DNA from: a bacterium
GTDB lineage: Bacteria > Vulcanimicrobiota > Vulcanimicrobiia > Vulcanimicrobiales > Vulcanimicrobiaceae
Reading direction: 5' to 3'
DNA length: 8,266 nt
NCBI GenBank assembly: GCA_021807065.1
Contig: JAKAPO010000093.1
Span: 1 to 8,266, forward strand
Part shown: positions 1 to 5,639 of the stretch, piece by piece
How positions within the stretch are numbered: position 1 is the first letter of the stretch
Layout: every line of letters starts with the position of its first letter
Made by a program: the position numbers and the translations under genes
Notes under the pieces: model-generated
Database searches by the model: none
Told to the model about the DNA's origin: nothing
The model's input: only the letters and a program-made list of their open reading frames with translations

Positions 1-282
1 CACGGCAAGCAATCTGGGCGCATATTGCTGCTGCTCGCCTCCGCGAGTACTGCGGGGTGCAACGCGCATGGCGTTTTCGCTTCTCGCCGAGCCGCCGACC
101 GTGACGGACGTCGTGCTGTCCGCCGTTGGGCAGAGATAGTAGCTCGTTGGCGATATCGTCGGCGATATCGTCGGCGGCGGATTTCCACCGCCACCGCCGC
201 CCCCGCCGCCTCCAGTGCAGGCTGAAGCCAGAGAGGCAACCAGCGCGAGTGCGACGAGTCGAACGGTGGGACCGGACATCAT
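1..282 (-). CDS. Secreted lipoprotein with polyglycine stalk, N-terminal 94 codons (gene continues past left edge)
   Basis: The reading frame is open from an ATG ATG pair (282 and 279) to the window edge. Residues 1-22 form a lipoprotein signal peptide: Arg8, a hydrophobic run LVALALVASL, then ASAC with Cys22 as the likely lipidated residue. The -3 position is Ala rather than the usual Leu, with Leu at -4. Thr23 is followed by ten glycines (24-33), then NPPP and an ISPT-type Pro/Ser/Thr linker, so the mature protein probably hangs from the membrane on a flexible stalk. After the linker comes YYLCPTADSTTSVTVGG and a stretch ending in YAPRLLAV. The functional domain lies outside the window. From memory, similar starts precede subtilisin-like (S8) peptidases in uncultured soil bacteria, but nothing here proves a peptidase. 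A strong ribosome binding site supports the start. The gene lies 31 nt downstream of cinA on the same strand and may be cotranscribed with it. Confidence 0.82.
   Translation of the reverse strand, partial: MMSGPTVRLVALALVASLASACTGGGGGGGGGGNPPPTISPTISPTSYYLCPTADSTTSVTVGGSARSENAMRVAPRSTRGGEQQQYAPRLLAV
149..172. repeat. Two tandem copies of a 12-nt unit in the lipoprotein linker
   Basis: GGCGATATCGTC occurs twice back to back on the plus strand. On the minus strand it encodes the repeated ISPT-like linker after the polyglycine run. The unit is a multiple of three, so copy number can change by slippage without a frameshift, lengthening or shortening the stalk. Confidence 0.75.
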
Positions 283-292
283 GAGTAATCGT

Positions 293-297
293 CTCCT
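293..297 (-). promoter_or_regulatory. Ribosome binding site of the lipoprotein gene
   Basis: Minus-strand AGGAG lies 10 nt before the ATG at 282, or 13 nt before the second ATG at 279. It favours the first ATG. It is the clearest Shine-Dalgarno sequence in the window; most other genes here have weak or no visible sites. Confidence 0.7.
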
Positions 298-313
298 AGC
301 CAAGTGACGGCAG

Positions 314-1585
314 CTACGACGGCCGCGCCGCCTCCCCGCCTCTTTGGTTCCTTAATAAGCTCCAAACGAAACCGAGTGCCGCTTGGGTTCCTCGTGCCTG
401 GACTGCCCCCCGATCGCCGGGGATGCTCATTGCCAAGCTACCGCTTCCCTCCGGTGATTGCGCGGCAAGCCAAACCAAGCCGACAGGTTTCTCAGTGGAA
501 CCGCCGGTCGGACCGGCTACTCCGGTCGTGGCGATCGCAACGGTTGCATTCAAGAGGTCGCGAGCGCCGCGCGCCATCGCCATCGCCGTTTCTTCACTCA
601 CCGCACCATGCCGCGCAATGATCTCGTCGTCGACGCCCAAGAGTGCGATCTTCGAGGCGTCGGCATAGGCGACGATACTTCCGACGAAGCTCTGCGATGC
701 TCCCGGAATCGCTGTCATGGCCGCAGCGATGCGCCCGCCGGTGCACGACTCCGCCGTTGCGAGCGTCCAGCCGCGTTCGCGCAACAACTTCAGGATGACT
801 TCCGCCAGGGATTCGTCACCGGTACCGTAGACGTGCCCTGCGAGGCGACGCCGAACTTCCTCTTCGATCGGCCCGATCATCGCTGCGGCCGCCGCGTCGC
901 TCTTCGCCTTCGCCATGATCTTCACGTCGCACGTGCCGTCGTGAGCGAGCAGCGCCAGTTTCGGATTCTCACCGACTCGTAAGAGCTCGCCGACGCGATG
1001 ATCGATCTCCGATTCGCCCAGTCCCGTTACGCGAATGACGCGGGTAACGATTCGTCCGTCTCCGCCGAACCGTTCGCGCAATTGTGGAATCAGCCGATCG
1101 ACAAGCATCGCGCGCATCTCGCGGGGTACGCCGGGAAGACACGCGACGAACTTTCCTCCCGGTGCATCGGCGACAAATCCCGGTGCCGTCCCGTTCGCGT
1201 TTTCGAGCACGATGCTGCCGCGCGGAAGATCCGCCTGCTTGCGGTTGTTCTCGCGCATCGGCCGGCCGAACTTGGCAAAGATTGCCTCCATGCGTTCTAC
1301 GGAAGGCTGATGACGCTCGAGATCGAGTCCGAGCGCATCGCTCACCGCCTCCTTCGTAAGATCGTCGACCGTCGGGCCGAGGCCACCCGTCGTGATCACG
1401 CCGGCGGCTCGCTCCAGCGCCTGCGATACTGCCGCTGCGATCCGCTCGCGGTTGTCACCGACCGCATGCGTTGCGTGCACGTCGATTCCCACGTCTGCGA
1501 GGTGTTGCGCGATGAACGGTGTATTCGTGTCGACGAGTTGCCCCAGCAGCAACTCCGTCCCGACCGCGATGATCTCGACTCCCAC
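314..1585 (-). CDS. cinA: CinA family protein: MoaB/MogA-like domain plus C-terminal nicotinamide-nucleotide amidase (PncC) domain
   Basis: A complete 423-residue two-domain CinA of normal family length. The N-terminal half is a MoaB/MogA-type (molybdopterin-binding fold) domain, with GTELLLGQLVDTNT at 9-22 and the signature TTGGLGPTVDDLTKEAV at 65-81. In related CinA proteins this half can act as a COG1058-type ADP-ribose or NADH pyrophosphatase. The C-terminal half carries the amidase signature TLATAESCTGG at 274-284, with Ser280 the expected nucleophile, followed by HGAVSEETA (326-334) and TTGVAGPTGGSTEKPVG (353-369). It deamidates nicotinamide mononucleotide to nicotinic acid mononucleotide, which recycles pyridine nucleotide breakdown products in the cytoplasm. 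The start is GTG at 1585: the frame has a TGA a short way upstream and no earlier start codon. A GGGGA lies about 7 nt before it. The 'competence-induced' name is historical; no recA lies beside it here. Confidence 0.95.
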   Translation of the reverse strand: MGVEIIAVGTELLLGQLVDTNTPFIAQHLADVGIDVHATHAVGDNRERIAAAVSQALERAAGVITTGGLGPTVDDLTKEAVSDALGLDLERHQPSVERMEAIFAKFGRPMRENNRKQADLPRGSIVLENANGTAPGFVADAPGGKFVACLPGVPREMRAMLVDRLIPQLRERFGGDGRIVTRVIRVTGLGESEIDHRVGELLRVGENPKLALLAHDGTCDVKIMAKAKSDAAAAAMIGPIEEEVRRRLAGHVYGTGDESLAEVILKLLRERGWTLATAESCTGGRIAAAMTAIPGASQSFVGSIVAYADASKIALLGVDDEIIARHGAVSEETAMAMARGARDLLNATVAIATTGVAGPTGGSTEKPVGLVWLAAQSPEGSGSLAMSIPGDRGAVQARGTQAALGFVWSLLRNQRGGEAARPS

Positions 1586-1754
1586 AGGCGGTTCCCCACT
1601 TCGTGTATTTCATTTCCAAGGCCTCGGCTCAGGGTCCCGATGCGGCAACGCAATCATAGATGTTTTCCTGCAGCGGCTGCAAGGTCAGCCCGCTGCCGCC
1701 TCGAACGCACAGCGTCGGGTGGAGTCGTTCATAGAGACGTAGCATAAGCAACGT
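1586..1754. other. Divergent intergenic region between cinA and the alcohol dehydrogenase gene
   Basis: This 169-nt gap must hold the promoters for both flanking genes, but I see no -35/-10 pair convincing enough to mark. A short inverted repeat, CCTGCAG-CGG-CTGCAAGG (1667-1684, one bulged base), could form a small hairpin. The two segments richest in A+T are near 1603-1618 and 1650-1666. A 38-codon minus-strand frame (about 1629-1745) is open here but has no ribosome binding site or recognisable content. Confidence 0.4.
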
Positions 1755-2777
1755 ATGCGCTCGATGGTTCTCGAGCGGCCCGGGAAGGCGCCGCGTTCTG
1801 GGAAAGGGCCGGACCGGCGGAGGGTACTGCGCTACGAAAAGAACGCACCCGAGCCCAAACCCGAGGCGGGCGAGGTGCTGGTGCAGGTGCGGGCGTGCGG
1901 TGTCTGCCGCACGGATTTGCACATCGCCGACGGCGAGTTGCGGCGTGCGAAACTCCCGCTCGTTCTCGGACACGAAATCGTTGGGACCGTTGCAGCCGTG
2001 GGCGACGGCGTCGAGCGATTTGAAGAGGGCTACCGGATCGGCGTGCCGTGGCTCGGCTGGGCCTGCGGCGTTTGCGAATACTGCGAGAGCGGGCGAGAGA
2101 ATCTCTGCGATCGCGCCCGGTTCACCGGCTACACGATCGACGGCGGTTACGCCGAGTACTGCGTTGCCGACGCACGGTACTGCTTCAAGATTCCTCCGGA
2201 GTACGGCGACGCCGAAGCGGCGCCGCTCCTATGCGCCGGACTCATCGGTTACCGCGCCCTGCGCCTCGCAGGCGAAGTAGAACGCGTCGGTCTCTACGGC
2301 TTCGGCGCTTCGGCGCACGTCGTCGCACAGGTTGCTCGATATCGAGGGCAACGCGTCTTTGCGTTCACGAAATCCGGCGACACGAAAGGCCAGAGGTTCG
2401 CGCGGTCGCTCGGCGCGGCCTGGGCCGGAGATTCCACCATGGTGCCTCCCGAGCCGCTCGACGCGGCGATCATCTTTGCACCGGTTGGGGCGCTCGTGCG
2501 CACCGCGCTCGCGGCGACGCGCAAGGCGGGAGTCGTCGTCTGCGCGGGCATCCACATGAGCGCCATTCCCTCGCTTCCCTACCACTTGCTCTGGGAAGAG
2601 CGCATCGTTCGGAGTGTCGCCAACCTTACGCGGATCGACGGTGAAGAATTTCTCGCGCTCGCGCCGCTCATTCCCGTTCGCACCACGACGACAAAAGTTC
2701 CGTTGGCGCGCGCGAACGATGCACTGAATCGTCTTCGCGACGGACGAGTTGAGGGCGCTCTCGTGCTGGTGCCTTGA
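1755..2777 (+). CDS. Zinc-dependent alcohol dehydrogenase family protein
   Basis: A 340-residue medium-chain dehydrogenase (MDR) that should oxidise alcohols or reduce aldehydes with NAD(P)(H). The GroES-like domain has all expected ligands. Catalytic zinc: Cys51 (CGVCRTDLH), His73-Glu74 (GHE) and Cys160 (LLCAG). Structural zinc: Cys104, Cys107, Cys110 and Cys118, the C-x2-C-x2-C-x7-C lobe. The Rossmann segment is GLYGFGASAHVVAQVA (179-194). Phrases such as VPWLGWACG, RFTGYTIDGGYAEY and PLLCAGLIGYRALR are typical of an AdhA-like branch common in soil and environmental bacteria. The ATG at 1755 gives the usual MR(A/S)MVLERPG start; no clear Shine-Dalgarno precedes it. Residues 11-24 (KAPRSGKGPDRRRV) look longer and more basic than in relatives I remember. 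The physiological substrate cannot be read from the sequence. Confidence 0.92.
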   Translation: MRSMVLERPGKAPRSGKGPDRRRVLRYEKNAPEPKPEAGEVLVQVRACGVCRTDLHIADGELRRAKLPLVLGHEIVGTVAAVGDGVERFEEGYRIGVPWLGWACGVCEYCESGRENLCDRARFTGYTIDGGYAEYCVADARYCFKIPPEYGDAEAAPLLCAGLIGYRALRLAGEVERVGLYGFGASAHVVAQVARYRGQRVFAFTKSGDTKGQRFARSLGAAWAGDSTMVPPEPLDAAIIFAPVGALVRTALAATRKAGVVVCAGIHMSAIPSLPYHLLWEERIVRSVANLTRIDGEEFLALAPLIPVRTTTTKVPLARANDALNRLRDGRVEGALVLVP

Positions 2778-2829
2778 GGCGCCTTCCGACGTCGCTCGCC
2801 GCTTCGCGCCTCGCTCGCTCGGGATGACA
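2778..2829 (-). repeat. Dispersed palindromic-type repeat, unit 1 (intergenic, long form)
   Basis: This 52-nt unit begins on the first base after the adh stop codon. On the plus strand it reads GGCGCCTTCCGACG, then TCGCTC, a 13-nt core (GCCGCTTCGCGCC), a second TCGCTC, then GCTCGGGATGACA. The ends match the intragenic units at 3734, 4150, 4204 and 8163. It is the only unit in the window outside a coding region. The core could fold as an imperfect GC-rich hairpin and might end transcription or protect the adh mRNA 3' end, but there is no T run. Strand is assigned by the TGTCATCCCGAGCG end read 5'->3'. Confidence 0.75.
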
Positions 2830-3033
2830 GGCGGAGCACAGGGAGTTCTTCGTCGAGGAGCAGGTCGCGGAGAGCGGCGTTCAGATCGCCGACTAGGAGC
2901 CTGTCGGACTTAGGCCTCTTCCAAGAAGTACCCCGTCGTCGCGGACTCCGGAAGAACGACGAGATCGACGCACTCGTCAAGCTGCTCGAAGGCAGATCGG
3001 AGCGCGACGCGAGTGCGCGAAGCACCGCCAATG
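2830..3033. other. Convergent intergenic region, no gene recognised
   Basis: The rest of the gap between the converging adh and lpd genes. There is no clear terminator with a T tract. A short possible hairpin, CCGAC-taggagcct-GTCGG, lies at about 2889-2907. Two plus-strand peptide stretches look protein-like: one ends ...VAESGVQIAD at a TAG (about 2893-2895), and another contains NDEIDALVKLLEGRS (about 2956-3000). Neither has a start, and I cannot assign either to a family. They could be debris of a lost gene. Confidence 0.35.
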
Positions 3034-4656
3034 TTAGGTCGCGGAGGTTGCGAGTTCTATTTGCTCGTCACCGGGTTTCTTCATGCCGAGTTGCGCGCAG
3101 CATTCCTCGGCGGGATAGGTCCAGATCTCTGCAAGGGTCGGGTGCAAGTGTGGAATGCGCATGAACTCATCGGCGGTTGCATGGTAGTGCATCGCAACGA
3201 TCATCTCGTGAATCAGCTCCGATGCCTGGGCGCCGATCACCGTCGCGCCGAGGATCTCGCCGCGTCTGCGATCGGCCATCATCTTTACGAAGCCCTTCGT
3301 CTTGCCGAGGCACATCGCTTTTCCATGCTCTGCGAAGTCGTAACGTCCAACCACGTATGGCGTCTCCTCTGCCTGAAGTTCTTTCTCGCTCTTCCCGACG
3401 CGGGCAACTTGAGGATCACAGAAGATCGTGTGCGCGGACATGGTGCGATAATCGGCGATCTCCATGCCGCCGTCCAGCGCGTTGCGTGCCGCCACTTCGC
3501 CCTGGTAAATCGCTACGTGCACCAGCAGATACTGCCCGTTTACGTCACCGACGGCGAAAATGTTGGGGTTGCTCGTGCGCAAGGTACCGTCGACCGTGAT
3601 GCCGTTGCGCCGGTCGTAGGCGACGTCGGCGGCCTCGAGGTTCAAGCCCGTTACGTCGGGAGTGCGGCCAAGAGCGTTGAAAATCTCGTCGGCGGCGATT
3701 TCCTGGGTACCATCGGCAAGCATAACCCTTGATGCGCTTCCCTCGACGTCGCTCGGGATGACAGAGGAGCCCGCGATCGCACAGCGGACCACTTTCTGGG
3801 TACCGCGACGCTCGACCGAGAGCAGCTTCGCATGCTTGATGACCTCGACGCCTTCCTCGGCAAAACTCTGGGTCAGCGTGGTGCCGACGTCTGCATCCTG
3901 ATACGTCAGCAGCTGACCGCTGCGAATGATCATCGTCGTCCGCGCCCCCATGCGCGATAGGAACTGGCCGAGTTCGCAGGCTGTGTAGCCGCCTCCGAGC
4001 ACCACCACCGATTCGGGAATCCGTTCCAGCTCGAGGATGGCGTCGCTGTCGAGGGCGCCTACCTCCGCAAGGCCAGGTACGGTAGGCGTCGCAATAACGC
4101 TGCCGGTTGCAATGATGAAGTTCTTCGCTTCGAGCACTACCTGAGTGGTGGCGCTTCCCTCGACGTCGGCCGCTTCCTCGCGCGTCCTCGCCCGGGATGG
4201 CAAGGCCTCGGTCACGCCTCCTTCCTCACCCGCTCGGGATGACAAGTTTGACGCAGGCCTCCGGAGGCGGTCATCCTTCCTGAGGGAGACTAACAGCTCC
4301 GTCGGCGAGAGAAACGATGCGGCGCCTTCGTAGAGCGGAAACGCGCGTATGCCCTCGGTGCGGTAATCCGCGAACGACTTGATCAGTCCGCGTTTGCGCG
4401 CTGCGATGAACGGCATGTTCGCGCAGAGCGAGGCTGCCTTGACGCCGAGTGCTTCCGCTTCGCGCGCGTCGTGCAGTGCGTCGGACGACGCGATGAGCGC
4501 TTTGCTGGGCATGCACCCACGCAGGATACAGAGTCCGCCGAGCGGTCCACGATCGACGAGTGCAACCTCCGCGCCGCCATCGCGCGCCGTGCGCGCTGCG
4601 GCGTAGCCGCCAGAGCCTGCGCCCACGACGACCACGTCGTAGCGCTTGCGGGTCAT
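3034..4656 (-). CDS. Dihydrolipoamide dehydrogenase-like FAD/NAD disulfide oxidoreductase, carrying two in-frame repeat insertions
   Basis: A class I pyridine nucleotide-disulfide oxidoreductase. FAD motif: VVVGAGSGGYAAA (9-21). Redox-active disulfide: GGLCILRGCMPSK (40-52), Cys43 and Cys48. Central ATGS: 183-186. NAD(P) motif: VVVLGGGYTACELG (217-230). Second FAD motif: TSNPNIFAVGDVNG (361-374). C-terminal dimer-interface motif: HLHPTLAEIW (503-512), with catalytic His505 and Glu510. It uses NAD(P) to oxidise or reduce a dithiol or disulfide; lipoyl substrates are the default guess, as no E2 or glycine-cleavage gene is adjacent. At 540 residues it is about 60 longer than the family norm. The excess is two segments, about 126-172 and 297-309, encoded by dispersed repeats. 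The ATG at 4656 is chosen because it overlaps the glpX stop (ATGA); an earlier in-frame ATG at 4794 would add 46 arginine-rich residues inside glpX. A Cys519-Cys520 pair near the C-terminus recalls mercuric reductases, but its position differs from MerA. Confidence 0.9.
   Translation of the reverse strand: MTRKRYDVVVVGAGSGGYAAARTARDGGAEVALVDRGPLGGLCILRGCMPSKALIASSDALHDAREAEALGVKAASLCANMPFIAARKRGLIKSFADYRTEGIRAFPLYEGAASFLSPTELLVSLRKDDRLRRPASNLSSRAGEEGGVTEALPSRARTREEAADVEGSATTQVVLEAKNFIIATGSVIATPTVPGLAEVGALDSDAILELERIPESVVVLGGGYTACELGQFLSRMGARTTMIIRSGQLLTYQDADVGTTLTQSFAEEGVEVIKHAKLLSVERRGTQKVVRCAIAGSSVIPSDVEGSASRVMLADGTQEIAADEIFNALGRTPDVTGLNLEAADVAYDRRNGITVDGTLRTSNPNIFAVGDVNGQYLLVHVAIYQGEVAARNALDGGMEIADYRTMSAHTIFCDPQVARVGKSEKELQAEETPYVVGRYDFAEHGKAMCLGKTKGFVKMMADRRRGEILGATVIGAQASELIHEMIVAMHYHATADEFMRIPHLHPTLAEIWTYPAEECCAQLGMKKPGDEQIELATSAT
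3734..3763 (-). repeat. Dispersed repeat, unit 2 (short form) inside the lpd-like gene
   Basis: This 30-nt unit reads on the plus strand GCGCTTCCCTCGACG, then a single TCGCTC, then GGGATGACA. Read in the lpd frame it gives SVIPSDVEGSA at residues 298-308. It interrupts what should be a continuous beta-hairpin between VVRCAIAG and RVMLADGT. Relative to unit 1 it lacks the core and one TCGCTC, as expected from deletion between the two direct repeats. Frame is kept and no stop is introduced. Confidence 0.85.
4150..4203 (-). repeat. Dispersed repeat, unit 3b (long, diverged form) inside the lpd-like gene
   Basis: A 54-nt unit. Its plus-strand left end, GGCGCTTCCCTCGACGTCG, matches unit 2 exactly apart from its first base. 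It continues through a diverged core (about 4170-4190) to CCCGGGATGGCAA, which differs from the GGGATGACA consensus end by one base. In the lpd frame it encodes LPSRARTREEAADVEGSA (152-169). Its right end abuts unit 3a. Confidence 0.75.
4204..4245 (-). repeat. Dispersed repeat, unit 3a (truncated) fused to unit 3b inside the lpd-like gene
   Basis: The right end, CCGCTCGGGATGACAA, matches the family. The left part is diverged and lacks the TCGACG end, so this looks like a truncated copy joined head to tail to unit 3b. In frame it encodes NLSSRAGEEGGVTEA (137-151). Together the two units and the flanking short palindrome add about 45 residues to the FAD domain. Confidence 0.6.
4257..4268. repeat. 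12-bp perfect palindrome beside the repeat insertion
   Basis: GCCTCCGGAGGC is its own reverse complement and lies 11 nt beyond unit 3a. Just past it, the plus strand reads GTCATCCTTCCTGAGGG (4270-4286), which loosely resembles a repeat end in the opposite orientation. The whole inserted segment may therefore extend to about 4275, although SLRKD may equally be native protein sequence. Confidence 0.45.
4653..4656 (-). promoter_or_regulatory. ATGA stop-start overlap coupling glpX to the lpd-like gene
   Basis: On the minus strand the lpd ATG (4656-4654) and the glpX TGA (4655-4653) share bases. No good Shine-Dalgarno precedes this ATG, so translation of lpd probably depends on ribosomes finishing glpX. 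This decides the lpd start and indicates a shared transcript. Confidence 0.85.
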
Positions 4657-5585
4657 TGTGCGACGAGTCGATGCGTCGATTCTATAAAACGCACGATGCC
4701 GCCGGAATGTACCAAGATCGAGTGTGTTTGCGCGTGCCCATCGAAGATACGCACGCCGCGTACGAGGTCGCCGTCGGTAATGCCGGTCGCACAAAAAATT
4801 GCGTCGCTCTTGACCAGATCGTCGATTCGCAGGACGCGATCGAGATTCCCAAATCCCATCTCTGTCGCGCGCTTGGCCTCATCGTCGTTGCGCGGTTTGA
4901 GCCGACCCAAGAAATTGCCGCCAAGGCACTTGATCGCGACTGCTGCAAGAACGCCCTCCGGAGCGCCACCGATTCCCATTGCAACGTGGATGCCCGTCGA
5001 TGGAATTGCCGTTGCGATGCACGCGTCGACATCTCCGTCGGAGATGAGACGAATGCGGGCGCCAGCGGCGCGAACTTCTTCGATCAGCTCGCGGTGACGC
5101 GGTCGATCGAGAATCACGACGCAGATTTCGTCGATCGGTTTCCCGAGAGCCGCGGCGATCGCGTGCAGGTTCTCGCCCGTCTTCGCGTCCAGATTGACGT
5201 ACGGCGCGGCTTTTGGACCGACGGCAAGCTTTTGCATGTACGTGTCCGGCGCGTGCAACAACGCCCCGCGTTCCGCGATCGCCAGAACCGCGATCGAGTT
5301 CGGCAAACCATTGGCGACGAGATTCGTTCCTTCGATCGGATCGACGGCGATGTCGACCGGGTAGCCCCCGTTGCCGACTTCTTCACCGATGTAGAGCATC
5401 GGGGCTTCGTCGCGCTCGCCTTCACCGATAACGATGCGCCCTGAAATTTGCATCTCGCCGAGGCGATCCCGCATGCGCTCTACTGCCGCACCGTCGGCAG
5501 TATTTCGCTCGCCGCGCCCCATCCAGCGAGCCGCAGCGATGGCCGCCGCTTCCGTCACCTTCACGAAGTCCAGCGAGTTGATCAC
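4653..5585 (-). CDS. glpX: Class II fructose-1,6-bisphosphatase (GlpX type)
   Basis: A complete 310-residue GlpX-type phosphatase. It removes the 1-phosphate of fructose 1,6-bisphosphate to give fructose 6-phosphate in gluconeogenesis; some members also act on sedoheptulose 1,7-bisphosphate in the Calvin cycle. Signatures seen: DGAAVERMR (31-39), GEGERDEAPML (54-64), the metal-binding VDPIEGTN (81-88), DRPRH (160-164) and GIGGAPEGVLAA (204-215). Length and N-terminus (MINSLDFVKVTEAAAIAAARW) are normal for the family. The start is GTG at 5585: an in-frame TAG lies four codons upstream, so no earlier start is possible, although no good Shine-Dalgarno is visible. The gene is the first of a minus-strand pair with the lpd-like gene. 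No RuBisCO or phosphoribulokinase is in view, so a gluconeogenic role is the simplest reading. Confidence 0.96.
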   Translation of the reverse strand: MINSLDFVKVTEAAAIAAARWMGRGERNTADGAAVERMRDRLGEMQISGRIVIGEGERDEAPMLYIGEEVGNGGYPVDIAVDPIEGTNLVANGLPNSIAVLAIAERGALLHAPDTYMQKLAVGPKAAPYVNLDAKTGENLHAIAAALGKPIDEICVVILDRPRHRELIEEVRAAGARIRLISDGDVDACIATAIPSTGIHVAMGIGGAPEGVLAAVAIKCLGGNFLGRLKPRNDDEAKRATEMGFGNLDRVLRIDDLVKSDAIFCATGITDGDLVRGVRIFDGHAQTHSILVHSGGIVRFIESTHRLVAQ

Positions 5586-5639
5586 GCTCGACTGCTACAA
5601 GGGAAGGAGCTTTTTTCCTTTAAGTAGCGCACGAAATCC
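5586..5639. promoter_or_regulatory. Short divergent region between glpX and the PIG-V-like gene
   Basis: Only 54 nt separate the two starts, so promoter elements of at least one gene must overlap coding sequence or sit here back to back. A small inverted repeat, AAGGA-gcttttt-TCCTT (5604-5620), contains the window's most obvious T run. On either strand it could form a weak leader hairpin. The purine-rich GGGAAGGAG (5601-5609) resembles a Shine-Dalgarno for the plus strand but is about 30 nt from the ATG at 5640, too far to serve it directly. Confidence 0.35.

Noticed and set aside
25..225. Plus-strand arginine-rich 66-codon frame
   Set aside because: It is the reverse of the lipoprotein signal and linker region, which has a signal peptide, lipobox and strong ribosome binding site on the minus strand.
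998..1747. Long plus-strand open frame of 249 codons
   Set aside because: It lies opposite cinA, is rich in Arg, His and Cys, and has no domain sense. It is an antisense shadow of a high-G+C gene.
1629..1973. Minus-strand open frame upstream of cinA
   Set aside because: It overlaps the zinc-binding coding region of adh in antisense, and the non-overlapping tail has no start signal or known motif.
2579..3031. Minus-strand open frame of 150 codons spanning the convergent gap
   Set aside because: Half of it is antisense to adh and it runs through the repeat unit. The N-terminal part has no recognisable content or ribosome binding site.
3013..3732. Plus-strand open frame of 239 codons with some protein-like stretches
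   Set aside because: It is antisense to the C-terminal half of the lpd-like gene, where FAD, NAD and HPTLAE motifs fix the coding strand.
2778..4245. CRISPR array
   Set aside because: The repeat units are irregularly spaced, of variable length, partly inside genes, and have no spacers.
4657..4794. N-terminal extension of the lpd-like protein from an earlier ATG
   Set aside because: The 46 extra residues are arginine-rich, lie inside glpX, and are foreign to the family. The ATGA overlap gives a conventional start at 4656.
4560..5444. Plus-strand open frame of 294 codons
   Set aside because: It runs antisense to glpX, whose family motifs are unmistakable on the other strand.
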